Positions 10,073 through 19,700 of a DNA stretch of 23,489 bases are shown piece after piece; the first letter of the stretch is position 1, and each line of letters begins with the position of its first letter. A program made the translations under genes and the position numbers. The notes beneath the pieces were generated by a model. The model was not told the origin of the DNA. It searched no databases and was given only the letters and a program-made list of their open reading frames with translations. This DNA comes from Priapulus caudatus (Eukaryota > Priapulida > Priapulimorpha > Priapulimorphida > Priapulidae): contig NW_014578175.1 in NCBI RefSeq assembly GCF_000485595.1, positions 9,427 through 32,915 on the forward strand, written 5' to 3'.

Positions 10073-10680
10073 CGCTTATAGTTCTAGCTCTAGTAGTAGA
10101 AGTACTAGTAGCAGGAGTAAGATATATAGGAGGAGTATGACACTCCAAAACACGAGAAATTCAACATTTGCTTCGCCTAATTTTACGATGATATATTTAC
10201 GTGCAACTCAATAAAAATTTTCTAGTTACAACGAGTGTCTGTGGCTAGATTGCTGGGAAGGACTCAGACAGGAATCTGAAGATGGGCCTGTTTGATTGGT
10301 GGCATCCATCTCTGCGTGTTAGATTCTTGTTTTCCCCAGTAAGGGTGGCAATGTCAATTGTCCGATAAATAACTCTCCTATCTGCCGGTAAACAACTTCC
10401 TCACTGCAAAAGAAAAGCCTAACGCAGGGTGTCTCCCAGGGCATTATAGCCTGGCGGCCGTCGAGCCGCGCCATCCTAAAATGCACCCGCCACGCTAAAT
10501 ATCATAGCGCCATGCTGGGTGTATACACAGAAGTTCAAACAATGATTATTTAATACACGTTCGGTCTCGATGCTACGGTACGGCAGTCCCACACACAAGT
10601 ACAAACAGTCTCCCTATCCCTAACCCTAACACTAACTCTAAACTGACCTGGCTATCTTATATACGCGTGTTATAGTACTA
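10073..10680. other. Repeat-unit flank without gene, repeat B (also 3741-4400 and 14867-15480)
   Basis: Conserved in all three units. Contains the TAGTAGTAGAAGTACTAGTA partial palindrome (10093-10112) and, at 10439-10456, the CAGGGCATTATAGCCTGG inverted motif. A short CCCTAACCCTAACAC run is near 10616. No coding was recognised. Confidence 0.5.
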
Positions 10681-11040
10681 AAATTAATCTATGGTGTAGA
10701 ACCATTTGCTTTCAATATTTTGCATCTGAAGTTCTGACAATCAATCCCAACCAACTGGTGTAGGCCTAGCTGCGCACAATAATGTTCATTTCATACTTCA
10801 AATCCGAGTGTTTTCTAGCTAGCTCACCAAGAAATAATTATTTTGAATTTTCCGATGGCTTTGCCCATGCCAAAACAAACATTTTCACTCCACATGCAGT
10901 GCTTCATATTTACACACAGAGTGTCCCAGATTGCATCTCAGAGCATCTACAATTCAAACATTTGCTGGGGGCATGCCCCGGACCCCCCAGCAGTGAGTAG
11001 CACCCCATGCTATAATTTCAAAGCTTGGAGAACCCTGTAA
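10680..11040. repeat. Repeat-like block upstream of PCID2, repeat B (also 4400-4752 and 16165-16505)
   Basis: Contains TTTGCTGGGGGCATGCCCC followed by GGACCCCCCAGCAG, a GC-rich palindrome in AT-rich surroundings. Open frames of 65-115 codons here shift between the three copies, so it is not treated as coding. It may be an old transposon remnant or the PCID2 promoter region; no TATA box is apparent. Confidence 0.4.
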
Positions 11041-11062
11041 CGTCGGCGCGAATGCTGACTGA

Positions 11063-11146
11063 GACTCTCTGCAGTACGCTGCGTACTCCCCATGCATAAT
11101 CCAAAGGGATTATGTATGGGAGTACGCAGCGTAGTGCAGAGAGTCT
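11063..11146. repeat. Palindrome just upstream of PCID2 exon 1, repeat B (also about 4767-4842 and 16528-16611)
   Basis: Arms of about 40 bp (11063-11102 and 11106-11146) share CTCTCTGCA, TACGCTGCGTACTCC and ATAATCC. They are complementary across an AAA loop with two single-base bulges. It ends 69 bp before the candidate ATG. In repeat A the left arm is eroded while the right arm is kept. Confidence 0.8.
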
Positions 11147-11214
11147 GACTCGCAATAGTCGTTGTCATAGAGCTGGGTGAAAGCTTTGTCATCTCTGGAC
11201 AAGAACAGATAGGC

Positions 11215-11289
11215 ATGAATTCATCTGCTATTTTGTTGAACTTTCAGCTTCAAATGCTCATTGACAAACAAGATGGCCTACTAGCAGCT
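11215..11289 (+). CDS. PCID2: PCID2 exon 1, copy B (candidate start)
   Basis: ATG at 11215 is in frame for 25 codons ending LLAA before the donor GTAAGT at 11290. Segment MLIDKQDG corresponds to the conserved AID-x-RDG region near the N-terminus of PCID2, and the distance from the Met suits the family. A rival reading uses CTTTCAG at 11241-11247 as a 3' splice site, starting the exon at 11248 with LQMLID and placing the true first exon upstream. The pyrimidine-rich sequence before it makes this plausible. I cannot choose between them. Confidence 0.6.
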
Positions 11290-11490
11290 GTAAGTATGGT
11301 TTACACAAAAAACGATTAAAGATACATATAAATGTGTATATATTTGTGAATGGTAACTGGTGAAGAACAATATTCTCTTGATCATTAATGGTTATTATGA
11401 AGTCATAAGTATGGTAAAATATTTGAAGCAAAATATACTTCTGTAAACAAATGTGATTCATGAGTATTTTTACTTTGTTAATTTTTACAG

Positions 11491-11612
11491 GAGATGCTCA
11501 GCTTCAAGCACCCACAATTAGCAATCACAGACTTCAGGTAGCTCATCCAGAGGCCCAAGTGGAAAGATACTTTGATTCACCATATGATGAAATGGTAGCA
11601 GCCCACATTAAG
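11491..11612 (+). CDS. PCID2: PCID2 exon 2, copy B
   Basis: The acceptor TTTTTACAG ends at 11490 and the donor GTGGGA starts at 11613. In corrected frame it encodes [23 protein letters not shown] and [10 protein letters not shown], the N-terminal helical region of PCID2. The three copies disagree at the last codons (5301-5307, 11601-11612, 17061-17071). A consensus ending CACATAAG would give arginine across the junction, as the family has. Confidence 0.82.
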
Positions 11613-11958
11613 GTGGGAAAATATGATGGAATACATATTTATAATATGTCAAAAGTACACCACTAGACTACTATACTAGTCAGTCTGCACGAAAAACTTC
11701 CACCCTTATTGGCCCAGCGGGCCTGTGAAATGTATAATTCACTGGCCCACACTAGGTTTTACAGGCCCGAATCAATGATCATCATATTATAGAAAGAGAA
11801 ACAGAACTCTTTGGTGTATTCTTAGAGATTTATTCTTTTATGAATTGAAAAAAAATACCCACTTCCCTCTCCCCATCTCATTGTCACTGCCATCGTATCA
11901 TCATCATCACGCTCATTCATAATCAGAAAGCTCATTTCGACTTCGAACAGTAACTTAG

Positions 11959-12257
11959 GCTGAGAGGGTCTATGTCCCTCGGGTACTGCCGGAACGTACC
12001 CTGGGTACGGTGGGGTATACCGGAACGTACCTGGTACTATCTAATATGCCGGACCGTACCTCGCTTACTCCACTAACGAGTCTAGGGAGTCGCCTACGCC
12101 TACTCCCTAACCCGAACCTGAACCCTAATCCTAACCCTAACCCTAACCCTAATCCTAACCCTAACCATATCAAATAGTGACCAGGGTACGTTCCGGTATA
12201 CCGGACCGTACCCAGGGTACGTTCGCAGTACCCTGGGGGACATAGACCCTATGAGCG
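11959..12257 (+). mobile_element. Telomere-motif hAT-like MITE, long form, PCID2 intron 2, repeat B
   Basis: Perfect 8-bp direct repeats TAACTTAG at 11951-11958 and 12258-12265. Inverted arms of about 70 bp start GCTGAGAGGGTCTATGTCCC and end GGGGGACATAGACCCTATGA. Each arm contains GGTACG..., CCGGTATACCGG-type and GGGTACGTTC blocks. The unpaired middle holds a CCCTAA/CCTAAT array at 12126-12168. The short form at 8990-9202 is the same element lacking most of the right arm. No coding capacity. Confidence 0.85.
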
Positions 12258-12764
12258 TAACTTAGTCAACACGTACATTCAAGGCCACGTTGAAAACCAG
12301 AACCGGAAACGGGAAGTTGTTCCAATCTCTAGCGGCGACAAACACGCATGGTGTTGACTAGTTACTTCCCCTACTTAAGATTGGGAATATGATCGGAATA
12401 TCCCTATCGGTAAATATCGGTAAATTTTCATACAAAATATCGGGAATTTCGGTAAATTCTCAGACTGATCATCACATAAAGAAGCTGAAATATCATTAAT
12501 AGACCATTTACTCCATTTTTTCCCACTGGCCCATCGGGCTTGTTCATTTACCAGTTTAATTGGCCCCACGGAAAATTTTCTGGCTCGGATACCGGGCCAG
12601 TGGTTAATTTCGCAGACTGTATAGTTGATCTAGTTTCGAAAACATGAATCTGATAAACCTGATTTATAATGATATCCTTAGTGCCACTGTATATATACAC
12701 AGGAAATATGGAATAGTATAAAATGAAAACTATTCCTCATATTTCTTTTTTTTTCATGTTACAG

Positions 12765-12829
12765 GTGCATATGGGCTGTGTCAAACCATGACTTTATTGA
12801 AGCATATGGTTGTCAAACTATAGTTGTCA
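12765..12829 (+). CDS. PCID2: PCID2 exon 3, copy B (one base short)
   Basis: The acceptor is TGTTACAG. It encodes [12 protein letters not shown] followed by CQTIVV, a strongly conserved PCID2 segment. Copy A (6470-6535) has GTCCA at the end where B and C have GTCA. Only the copy A form keeps frame with exon 4. The donor is a U12-type GTATCCTTT. Confidence 0.85.
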
Positions 12830-12994
12830 GTATCCTTTTCTTTCTTTAAATGTATACATGTGTTTAATAAGTGTCTATTAAATAATAAGTTGTAAATAGT
12901 GGTGAAGGCTATAGGGCTAATACCTCAGAATAATTGTGAAAGGTAGTTACATAATGTAGCAGAAATATATTTTTATCCTTGACTCCTATGCTAG

Positions 12995-13091
12995 ATCATT
13001 TTGTAAGGTTCTGCAATCACAAAAAGATGAAAACTGGTCATTGCCGATCCTATTTGTTGTATGCCTGGACCTGCGTTTGTTTGCCAATAGT
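12995..13091 (+). CDS. PCID2: PCID2 exon 4, copy B (intact)
   Basis: It follows GCTAG at 12990-12994 and ends before GTAAGT at 13092. With the CA of exon 3 its first base makes Q. It then reads [26 protein letters not shown] and LFANS, matching the PCID2 QSF-to-FAN segment without gaps. Its length of 97 nt equals copy A. Copy C (18443-18537) is two bases shorter. Confidence 0.88.
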
Positions 13092-13261
13092 GTAAGTTTA
13101 CAATGCTGTCGTTTTTAGTTAAAGCTGATTGTGCTATTTTGAAGAGAAAAGTTATAGCAGTATTCTGTCTCTGTGTCCATCTCTGTAGAATGGCTGCCTG
13201 TAGCTTGGTGCCATTATAAACTCCCTCACTGCTACTGCTAGTGTGCTGCATTATAAGCACT

Positions 13262-13340
13262 GTTATAATGAGCATTTATATATAATATTAATTGTATATA
13301 TTATTGTATATGTTATATGTTATAATGTATATATATGTGT

Positions 13341-13382
<42 letters not shown>

Positions 13383-13464
13383 ATAACATATATATATATA
13401 TTATATATATATATATATATATAATATATATATAATAACATATATTATATATATATTATTTATT
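13262..13464. repeat. AT dinucleotide microsatellite, repeat B
   Basis: Long TA/TATG runs after exon 4, broken by the N gap. The equivalent in C is 18719-18912; in A it is only a stub (about 6975-7030), after which the sequence is unrelated. Confidence 0.9.
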
Positions 13465-13489
13465 NNNNNNNNNNNNNNNNNNNNNNNNN
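13465..13489. other. Assembly gap of exactly 25 N
   Basis: The gap sits inside AT dinucleotide repeat, between copies B and C. A fixed 25-N run is a placeholder rather than a measured size, so B and C may not be truly adjacent. Confidence 0.97.
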
Positions 13490-14272
13490 GAATATATCTC
13501 TATGCTCAAGCCAAAAATTTTATGACATATTTCCATCACTATAGGCCTACCTAACCTTGAATTTTTATGTAAAAAATGATATTTTGGATATCTCAACTAA
13601 ACAGAAAAGAGTGAGGAATACAAAATTTTTGCCACATGTTAAGCACATAGCGACCAAAATAGGCGTCGGGATTTGTCTTAATTTTCCATATTTACCGAAA
13701 ACTGGAAAAAAACTGCTAAAAATCACGTTGTGTGTTAAAATATGAAATTTTAGCGAATAAAGAAGATCATAAACTAATAAAGTACGGCAACTTAATCACA
13801 ATCCCTGACGCCACTTCCATTACCACAATATGTTACCATTAAAACGAGTGTAAATTAAATTTAATCGCGAGTTGTAATCACAGAGAAGATATCCATTTAT
13901 ACATCGGCTACTATAGAAATCGGAAACGGAGAAATAAGCCGTTTTCTATTTTTCACATGAGTGACCGCTTGTGTGCAAATGGGCTGATGAACGTATGTGA
14001 TATATCTATGTTAGTACTTTTACTGCGACATATCCATGACTAACTGACACCCTAAATTGTAAAATTTCCATGCACTGAAGAAATTCTGAGAAAATTACGA
14101 GGCTGACCAACGCCAAAAATCATGCAAATGGCTTGCGAACCCTGACTCACTGTCACAAACGCGCTCGTTATCTAAGGTGCGTTGCTGAGTGTGAGAACAG
14201 ATTTAGAGCTCTTGTGGAGATACTTATTGGATCAGGTGTACTTAGTACAGCTGTAGCAGGGTGATGTTGATC
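13490..14272. other. 5' extension of repeat C, no gene recognised
   Basis: AT-rich. From about 13680 it aligns to 1245-2170 in repeat A, which differs by an inserted MITE (1671-1896) and many indels. The 62-codon frame at 13557-13745 has no known features. Confidence 0.5.
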
Positions 14273-14310
14273 AGGAGTAGATAATAGGGAATTCCCTATT
14301 AATCTACTCC
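14273..14310. repeat. GTAGATAAT hairpin, repeat C (also 2180-2213 in repeat A)
   Basis: GGAGTAGATAATAGGGAA is followed by its near-exact complement TTCCCTATTAATCTACTCC, with no loop. The repeat A version at 2180-2213 is shortened by indels. It shares the core with 7967-8005 in a different context, so it is a dispersed hairpin and not just part of the long repeat. Confidence 0.75.
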
Positions 14311-14647
14311 ATGATTGGATGGAGTACTGGCTCAGTTGAATATCGTGAAAATGTTGGTTGTATTCATGTGTCGGAACGTCATAAATGACGTCAAGCCGCT
14401 GCTTACTACACATGTAAGCAAGGCAAAACAAAAACGTACAGCGCTCTGACGGTTTCACATGTTACAGTTAATATGGAGAATGAACATGCTACACAGGGCA
14501 CATATGTGTTAGCCATCGAATAAAGTTTGAAAACGAAAACATCGATGAAATTTCATGCCAACGGCGGAGAGTATCCTTAAAATGTGCCAGTCTAACAAAG
14601 TAACAAGCAACGGGGCGGCCTCCTAGTCGGCCGTTAGGCTTACATGC

Positions 14648-14854
14648 CACTGAGAGCGTTTATGTCCCCCCGGGTACTGGCCGAGCGTACCCTGGGTACG
14701 GTTGGTATACCGAACGCTACCTGGTACTATCTAATATGCCGGACCGTACCTCGCCTACTCCACTAACGAGTCTAGGAGTCGCCTATGCCTACTCCCTAAC
14801 CCTAACCCTAACCCTAATCCTAACCCTACCCTGGGGGACATAGACCCTATGAGC
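14648..14854 (+). mobile_element. Telomere-motif hAT-like MITE, short form, repeat C
   Basis: Same element and site as 8990-9202. The left duplication carries one extra A (CTTACATGC, 14639-14647); the right one is CTTACTGC (14855-14862). The telomere-like array is at about 14797-14828. Confidence 0.8.
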
Positions 14855-14866
14855 CTTACTGCCGCT
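14855..14866. other. Empty target site of the foldback element, repeat C
   Basis: CTTACTGCCGCT is uninterrupted here, while B has the 859-bp element between TGC and its duplicate TGCCGCT. This is direct evidence for insertion at a TGC trinucleotide next to the MITE edge. Confidence 0.85.
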
Positions 14867-15489
14867 TATAGTTCTAGCTCTAGTAGTAGAAGTACTAGTA
14901 GCAGGTAAGATAATATAGGAGGAGTATGACACTCCAAAACACGATCGAAATTCACATTTCTTGCCTATTTTACGCGATGATATATTACGTGCAACTCAAT
15001 AAAAATTTTCGAGTTACAACGGAGTGTCTGTGGCTAGATTGCTGGGAAGGACTCAGACAGGAATCTGAAGAGGGCCTGTTTGATGGTGGCATCCATCTCT
15101 GGTGTTAGATTCTTGTTTTCCCCAGTAAGGGTGGCAATGTCAATTGTCCGATAAATAACTCTCCTATCTGCGGTAAACAACTCCTCACTGCAAAAGAAAA
15201 GCCTAACGCAGGGTTCTCCCAGGGCACTTATAGCCTGCGGCCGCCGCCAGGCTATCGTCGAGCCCCGCCATCTAAATGCACCCGCCCCTAAAATATCATA
15301 GCCGCCATGCTGGTGTATACACAGAAGTTCAAACAATGATTATTTAATACACGTTGGTCTCGATGCTACGGGTACGGCATGCAGTCCACACCAAGTACAA
15401 ACAGTCTCCCTATCCCTAACCCTAACACTAACTCTAAACTGACTGCTATCTTATATATGCGTGTTATAGTACTAAAATTATACTATGGT

Positions 15490-16161
15490 CAGGGTCGAAA
15501 TTAGATTTTTATTATGGTATCCATTCGGGATACCAGGTATTGAAATTGGTATCCCCCAAAGATCTGTGATCCCGGATTTTTTTGGATAGTAATTTCAAGA
15601 ATGTAATTGGTATCCAAATCTGAAATATGCAATATAGCATTTGAAAATTATTAATATTAATGTATTATTATATAAAAATCTCGCTCCCGCCTGTCTAATC
15701 ATTAGTGGGCTGAGTGCATTCGCGAGCATTTCATTTTACGATAGATATATTACAACACATGTTGTATATATATATCTAGATTTTACATGCGCCTCCACAG
15801 TACACTGCAGACGTATTGTCTAGACCGCATTGTCTGGTTCGCTTGATACAATCATGATACAATGTATACACATGTTCACAATTATTGGCTTGCAAAGGCC
15901 AGGCTTGCAAAATATTGCGTATGCCTGCTGTATAAAAACGGCTAGTGTGACAAAATAAATTAGTAACTAATGGGCGCGCACTCGCGCTCTCGCACTTGCT
16001 CAGATGCGCTGCCGTATAAAGTTGATAACTCAACAACCACTATCCGATTATGACGATTTTTTTTTTACTATCCCGGCGGATACCAAGCATTGAAATCTGG
16101 TATCCCGCACAAGAATCTGGTATCCCGCGGATATCGGGATACCGCTAATTTTCGATCCCTG
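15490..16161. mobile_element. hAT-like non-autonomous element, only in repeat C
   Basis: 672 bp. The ends CAGGGTCGAAATTAG and CTAATTTTCGATCCCTG are inverted. Beyond them both sides carry GGTATCCC/GGGATACC blocks within about 90 bp of each end. Repeats A (near 4408) and B (near 10695) read across this point (CTATGGTGTAGAACC), so it is an insertion. CAGGG...CCCTG ends suit hAT, but the flanks (ACTATGGT and ATGTAGTA) do not form a clean 8-bp duplication. The interior is AT-rich and has no long open frame. Confidence 0.75.
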
Positions 16162-16676
16162 ATGTAGTAGAACCTTTTGCTTTCAATATTTTGCATCTGA
16201 AAGTTCTGACAATCAATCCCAACCAACTGGTGTAGGCTAGCTGGCACAATAATGTTCATTTCATACTTCAAATCCGAGTGTTTTCTAGCTAGCTCACCAA
16301 GAAATAATTATTGTTGAATTTCCGATGGCTTTGCCCATGCCAAAACAAACATTTTCACTCCACATGCAGTGCTTCATATTTACACACAGAGTGTCCCAGA
16401 TTGCATCTCAGAGCATCTACAATTCAAACATTTGCTGGGGGCATGCCCCGGACCCCAGCAGGAGTAGCACCCCCATGCTATAATTTAAAAGCTGGAGAAC
16501 CCTGTAACGTCGGGCGAATGCTGACTGAGACTCTCTGCAGTACGCTGCGTACTCCCATGCATATCCGAAAGGATTATGTATGGGGAGTACGCAGCGTAGT
16601 GCAGAGAGTCTGACTCGCAATAGTCTTGTCATAGAGCTGGGTGAAAGCTTTGTCATCTCTGGACAGAACAGTAGGC

Positions 16677-16749
16677 ATGAATTCATCTGCTATTTTGTTG
16701 AACTTTCAGCTTCAAATGCTCATTGACACAAAGATTGCCTACAGCAGCT
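16677..16749 (+). CDS. PCID2: PCID2 exon 1, copy C
   Basis: Homologous to 11215-11289 but two bases shorter within the IDNKDGLLAA codons. Donor GTAAGT at 16750. The alternative acceptor-based start would be 16710. Confidence 0.6.
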
Positions 16750-19700
16750 GTAAGTAGAGTTTACACAAAAAACGATTAAAGATACATATAAATGTGTATA
16801 TATTTGTGAATGGTAACTGGTGAAGAACAATATTCTCTTGATCGTTAATGGTTATTATGAAGTCATAAGTATGGTAAAATATTTGAAGCAAAATATACTT
16901 CTGTAAACAAATGTGATTCATGAGTATTTTAACTTTGTTAATTTTTACAGGAGATGCTCAGCTTCAAGCACCCACATATTAGCAATCACAGACTTCAGGT
17001 AGCTCATCCAGAGCCCAGGTGGAAAGATACTTTGATTCACCATATGATGAAATGGTAGCAGCCCCAATAAGGTGGGAAAATATGATGGAATACATATTTT
17101 AATATGTCAAAAGTACACCACTAGACTACTATACTTAGTCAGTCTGCACGAAAAACTTCCACCTTATTGGCCAGCGGGCCTGTGAAATGTATAATTCACT
17201 GGCCCACACTAGGTTTTACAGGCCCGAATCAATGATCATATATTATGAAAAGAGAAACAGAACTCTTTGGTGTATTCTTAGAGATTTATTTTTTATGAAA
17301 TTGAAAAAAAATTACCCACTTCCCTCTCCCCTATCTCATGTCACTGCCATCGTACTCATCATCATCACGCTCATTCATAATCAGAAAGCCTATTTCGACT
17401 TCGAACAGTAACTTAGGCTGAGAGGGTCTATGTCCTCGGGTACTGCCGGAACGTACCCTGGGTACGGTGGGTATACCGGAACGTACCCTGGTACTATCTA
17501 ATATGCCGGACCGTACCTCGCTTACTCCACTAACGAGTCTAGGGAGTCGCCTACGCCTACTCCTAACCCGAACCTGAACCTAATCCTAACCCTAACCCTA
17601 ACCCTAATCCTAACCCTAACCATATCAAATAGTGACCAGGGTACGTTCCGGTATACCGGACCGTACCCGGGTACGTTCGGCAGTACCCTGGGGGCATAGA
17701 CCCTATGAGCGTAACTTAGCCAACACACATTCAAGGCCACGTTGAAAACCAGAACCGGAACGGGAAGTTGTTCCAATCTCTAGCGGCGACAAACACGCAT
17801 GGTGTTGACTAGTTACTTCCCTACTTAAGATTGGGAATATGATCGGAATATCCCTATCGGTAAATATCTCGGTAAATTTTCATACAAAATATCGGGAATT
17901 TCGGTAAATTCTCAGACTGATCATCACATAAAGAAGCTGAAATATCATTAATAGACCATTTACTCCATTTTTTCACTGCCCATCGGGCTTGTTCATTTAC
18001 CAGTTTAATTGGCCCCACGGAAAATTTTCTGGCCTCGGATACCGGGCCAGTGGTTAATTTCGCAGACTGTATAGTTGATCTAGTTCGAAAACATGAATCT
18101 GATAAACCTGATTTATAATGATATCCTTAGTGCCACTGTATATACACAGGAAATATGAATAGTTATAAAATGAAAACTATTCCTCATATTTCTTATTTTT
18201 TTCATGTTACAGGTGCATATGGGCTGTGTCAAACCATGACTTTATTGAAGCATATGGTTGTCAAACTATAGTTGTCAGTATCCTTTCTTTCTTTAAATAT
18301 ATACATGTGTTTAATAAGTGTCTATTAAATAATAAGTTGTAAATAGTGGTGAAGGCTATAAGGCTAATACCTCAGAATAATTGTGAAAGGTAGTTACATA
18401 ATGTAGCAGAAATATATTTTTTATCCTTGACTCCTATGCTAGATCATTTTGTAAGGTTCTGCAATCACAAAAAGATGAAACTGGTCATTGCCGATCCTAT
18501 TTGTGTATGCCTGGACCTGCGTTTGTTTGCCAATAGTGTAAGTTACAATGCTGTCGTTTTTAGTTATAAGCTGATTGTGCTATTTTGAAGAGAAAAGTTA
18601 TAGCAGATTTTCTGTCTCTGTGTCCATCTCTGTAGAATGGCTGCCTGTAGCTTGGTGCCATTATAAACTCCCTCACTGCTACTGCTAGTGGCTGCATTAT
18701 AAGCACTGTTATAATGAGCATTATATATAATATTAATTGTATATATTATTGTATATGTTATATGTTATAATGTATATATATGTGTTATATGTATATGTTA
18801 TAATATATATATATATATATATAATGTATAATAACATATATATTATATATTATATATATATATATATATATAAATAACATATATATTATATATGTATATT
18901 GTTATATGTTATAATATATAATTGTATATATTACTGTATTATAAGCATTGTATACAGAGCAACCACCTGGTCAGTGTGACCATGGCCCAGATTTTCTATC
19001 CCTCGTATTGGCCCAACTGCAGCTAGCGGCCATTTGTCAAGTCTATGTCTCTTGTTTGCAACATTCGATATACACTATCCTGGCTGGCTTTAAATTTTGC
19101 AGCCTTAGGCGGGAGCTGCATGTTCAACCCACTGCCAGCAGGTTTATTTCCACTTGTTTACACAACCTCTTTATACAAATGCCAAGTTATCAAGACACAT
19201 TATAGAGAGCATCTATTATGTCTCTTGAAGCTTATCTAGTCATCTCCATATGTTATAATATATAATTGTATATATTACTGTATTATAAGCATTGTATACA
19301 GAGCAACCACCTGGTCAGTGTGACCATGGCCCAGATTTTCTATCCCTCGTATTGGCTCCAACTGCAGCTAGCGGCCATTTGTCAAGTCTATGTCTCTTGT
19401 TGGCAACATTCGATATACACTATCCTGGCTGGCTTTAAATTTGCAAGCCTTAGGCGGGAGCTGCATGTTCAACCCACTGCCAGCAGGTTTATTTCCACTT
19501 GTTTACACAACCTCTTTATACAAATGCCAAGTTATCAAGAGCACATTATAGAGAGCATCTATTATGTGCTCTTGAAGTTATCTAGCTCTTATAGTAACCG
19601 TTGATGACTACCATAACCACGCAAGCCATGGGGGTGGGAGGCGGTTGCCAGGTGCCGGCTGTGCTGATTGGCTATTTAGGTTGGTTTGGACCATTAGTTA

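Larger units (their letters stand above)
11215..13091 (+). pseudogene. PCID2: PCID2 exons 1-4, copy B (partial)
   Basis: Exons at 11215-11289, 11491-11612, 12765-12829 and 12995-13091. Exon 1 reads open from ATG for 25 codons to a GTAAGT donor. Exon 2 has lost one base after CCCACA near its start and has an extra T near its end. Exon 3 is 65 nt, one short, with the missing C shared with copy C. Exon 4 is intact. Downstream the sequence runs into AT microsatellite and a 25-N gap, so no 3' exons follow before copy C. This is the cleanest of the three copies over exon 1 and its upstream flank. Confidence 0.75.
8815..13464 (+). repeat. Long direct repeat, copy B
   Basis: It begins to match A and C at TAATATGGAGAATGAACATG (8819) and runs to the AT microsatellite before the N gap. 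It lacks the 5' extension shared by A (1245-2400) and C (13680-14470), having unrelated sequence there instead. It holds the foldback element but not the 672-bp CAGGG element. Confidence 0.85.
13490..18950 (+). repeat. Long direct repeat, copy C
   Basis: Runs from the N gap to the AT microsatellite. It lacks the foldback element (its empty site is at 14855-14866) and uniquely holds the element at 15490-16161. It leads into single-copy DNA carrying exons 5-7. Confidence 0.85.

Noticed and set aside
12375-12569. Minus-strand frames in PCID2 intron 2 that recur in repeat A (6077-6403)
   Set aside because: They lie antisense inside an intron, and their apparent conservation only reflects the DNA repeat.
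18948-19604. Cysteine-containing open frames of 64-112 codons in the tandem duplication
   Set aside because: The two DNA copies are nearly identical, so the similar peptides follow automatically; one-base indels shift the frame between them and no start or splice context supports coding.
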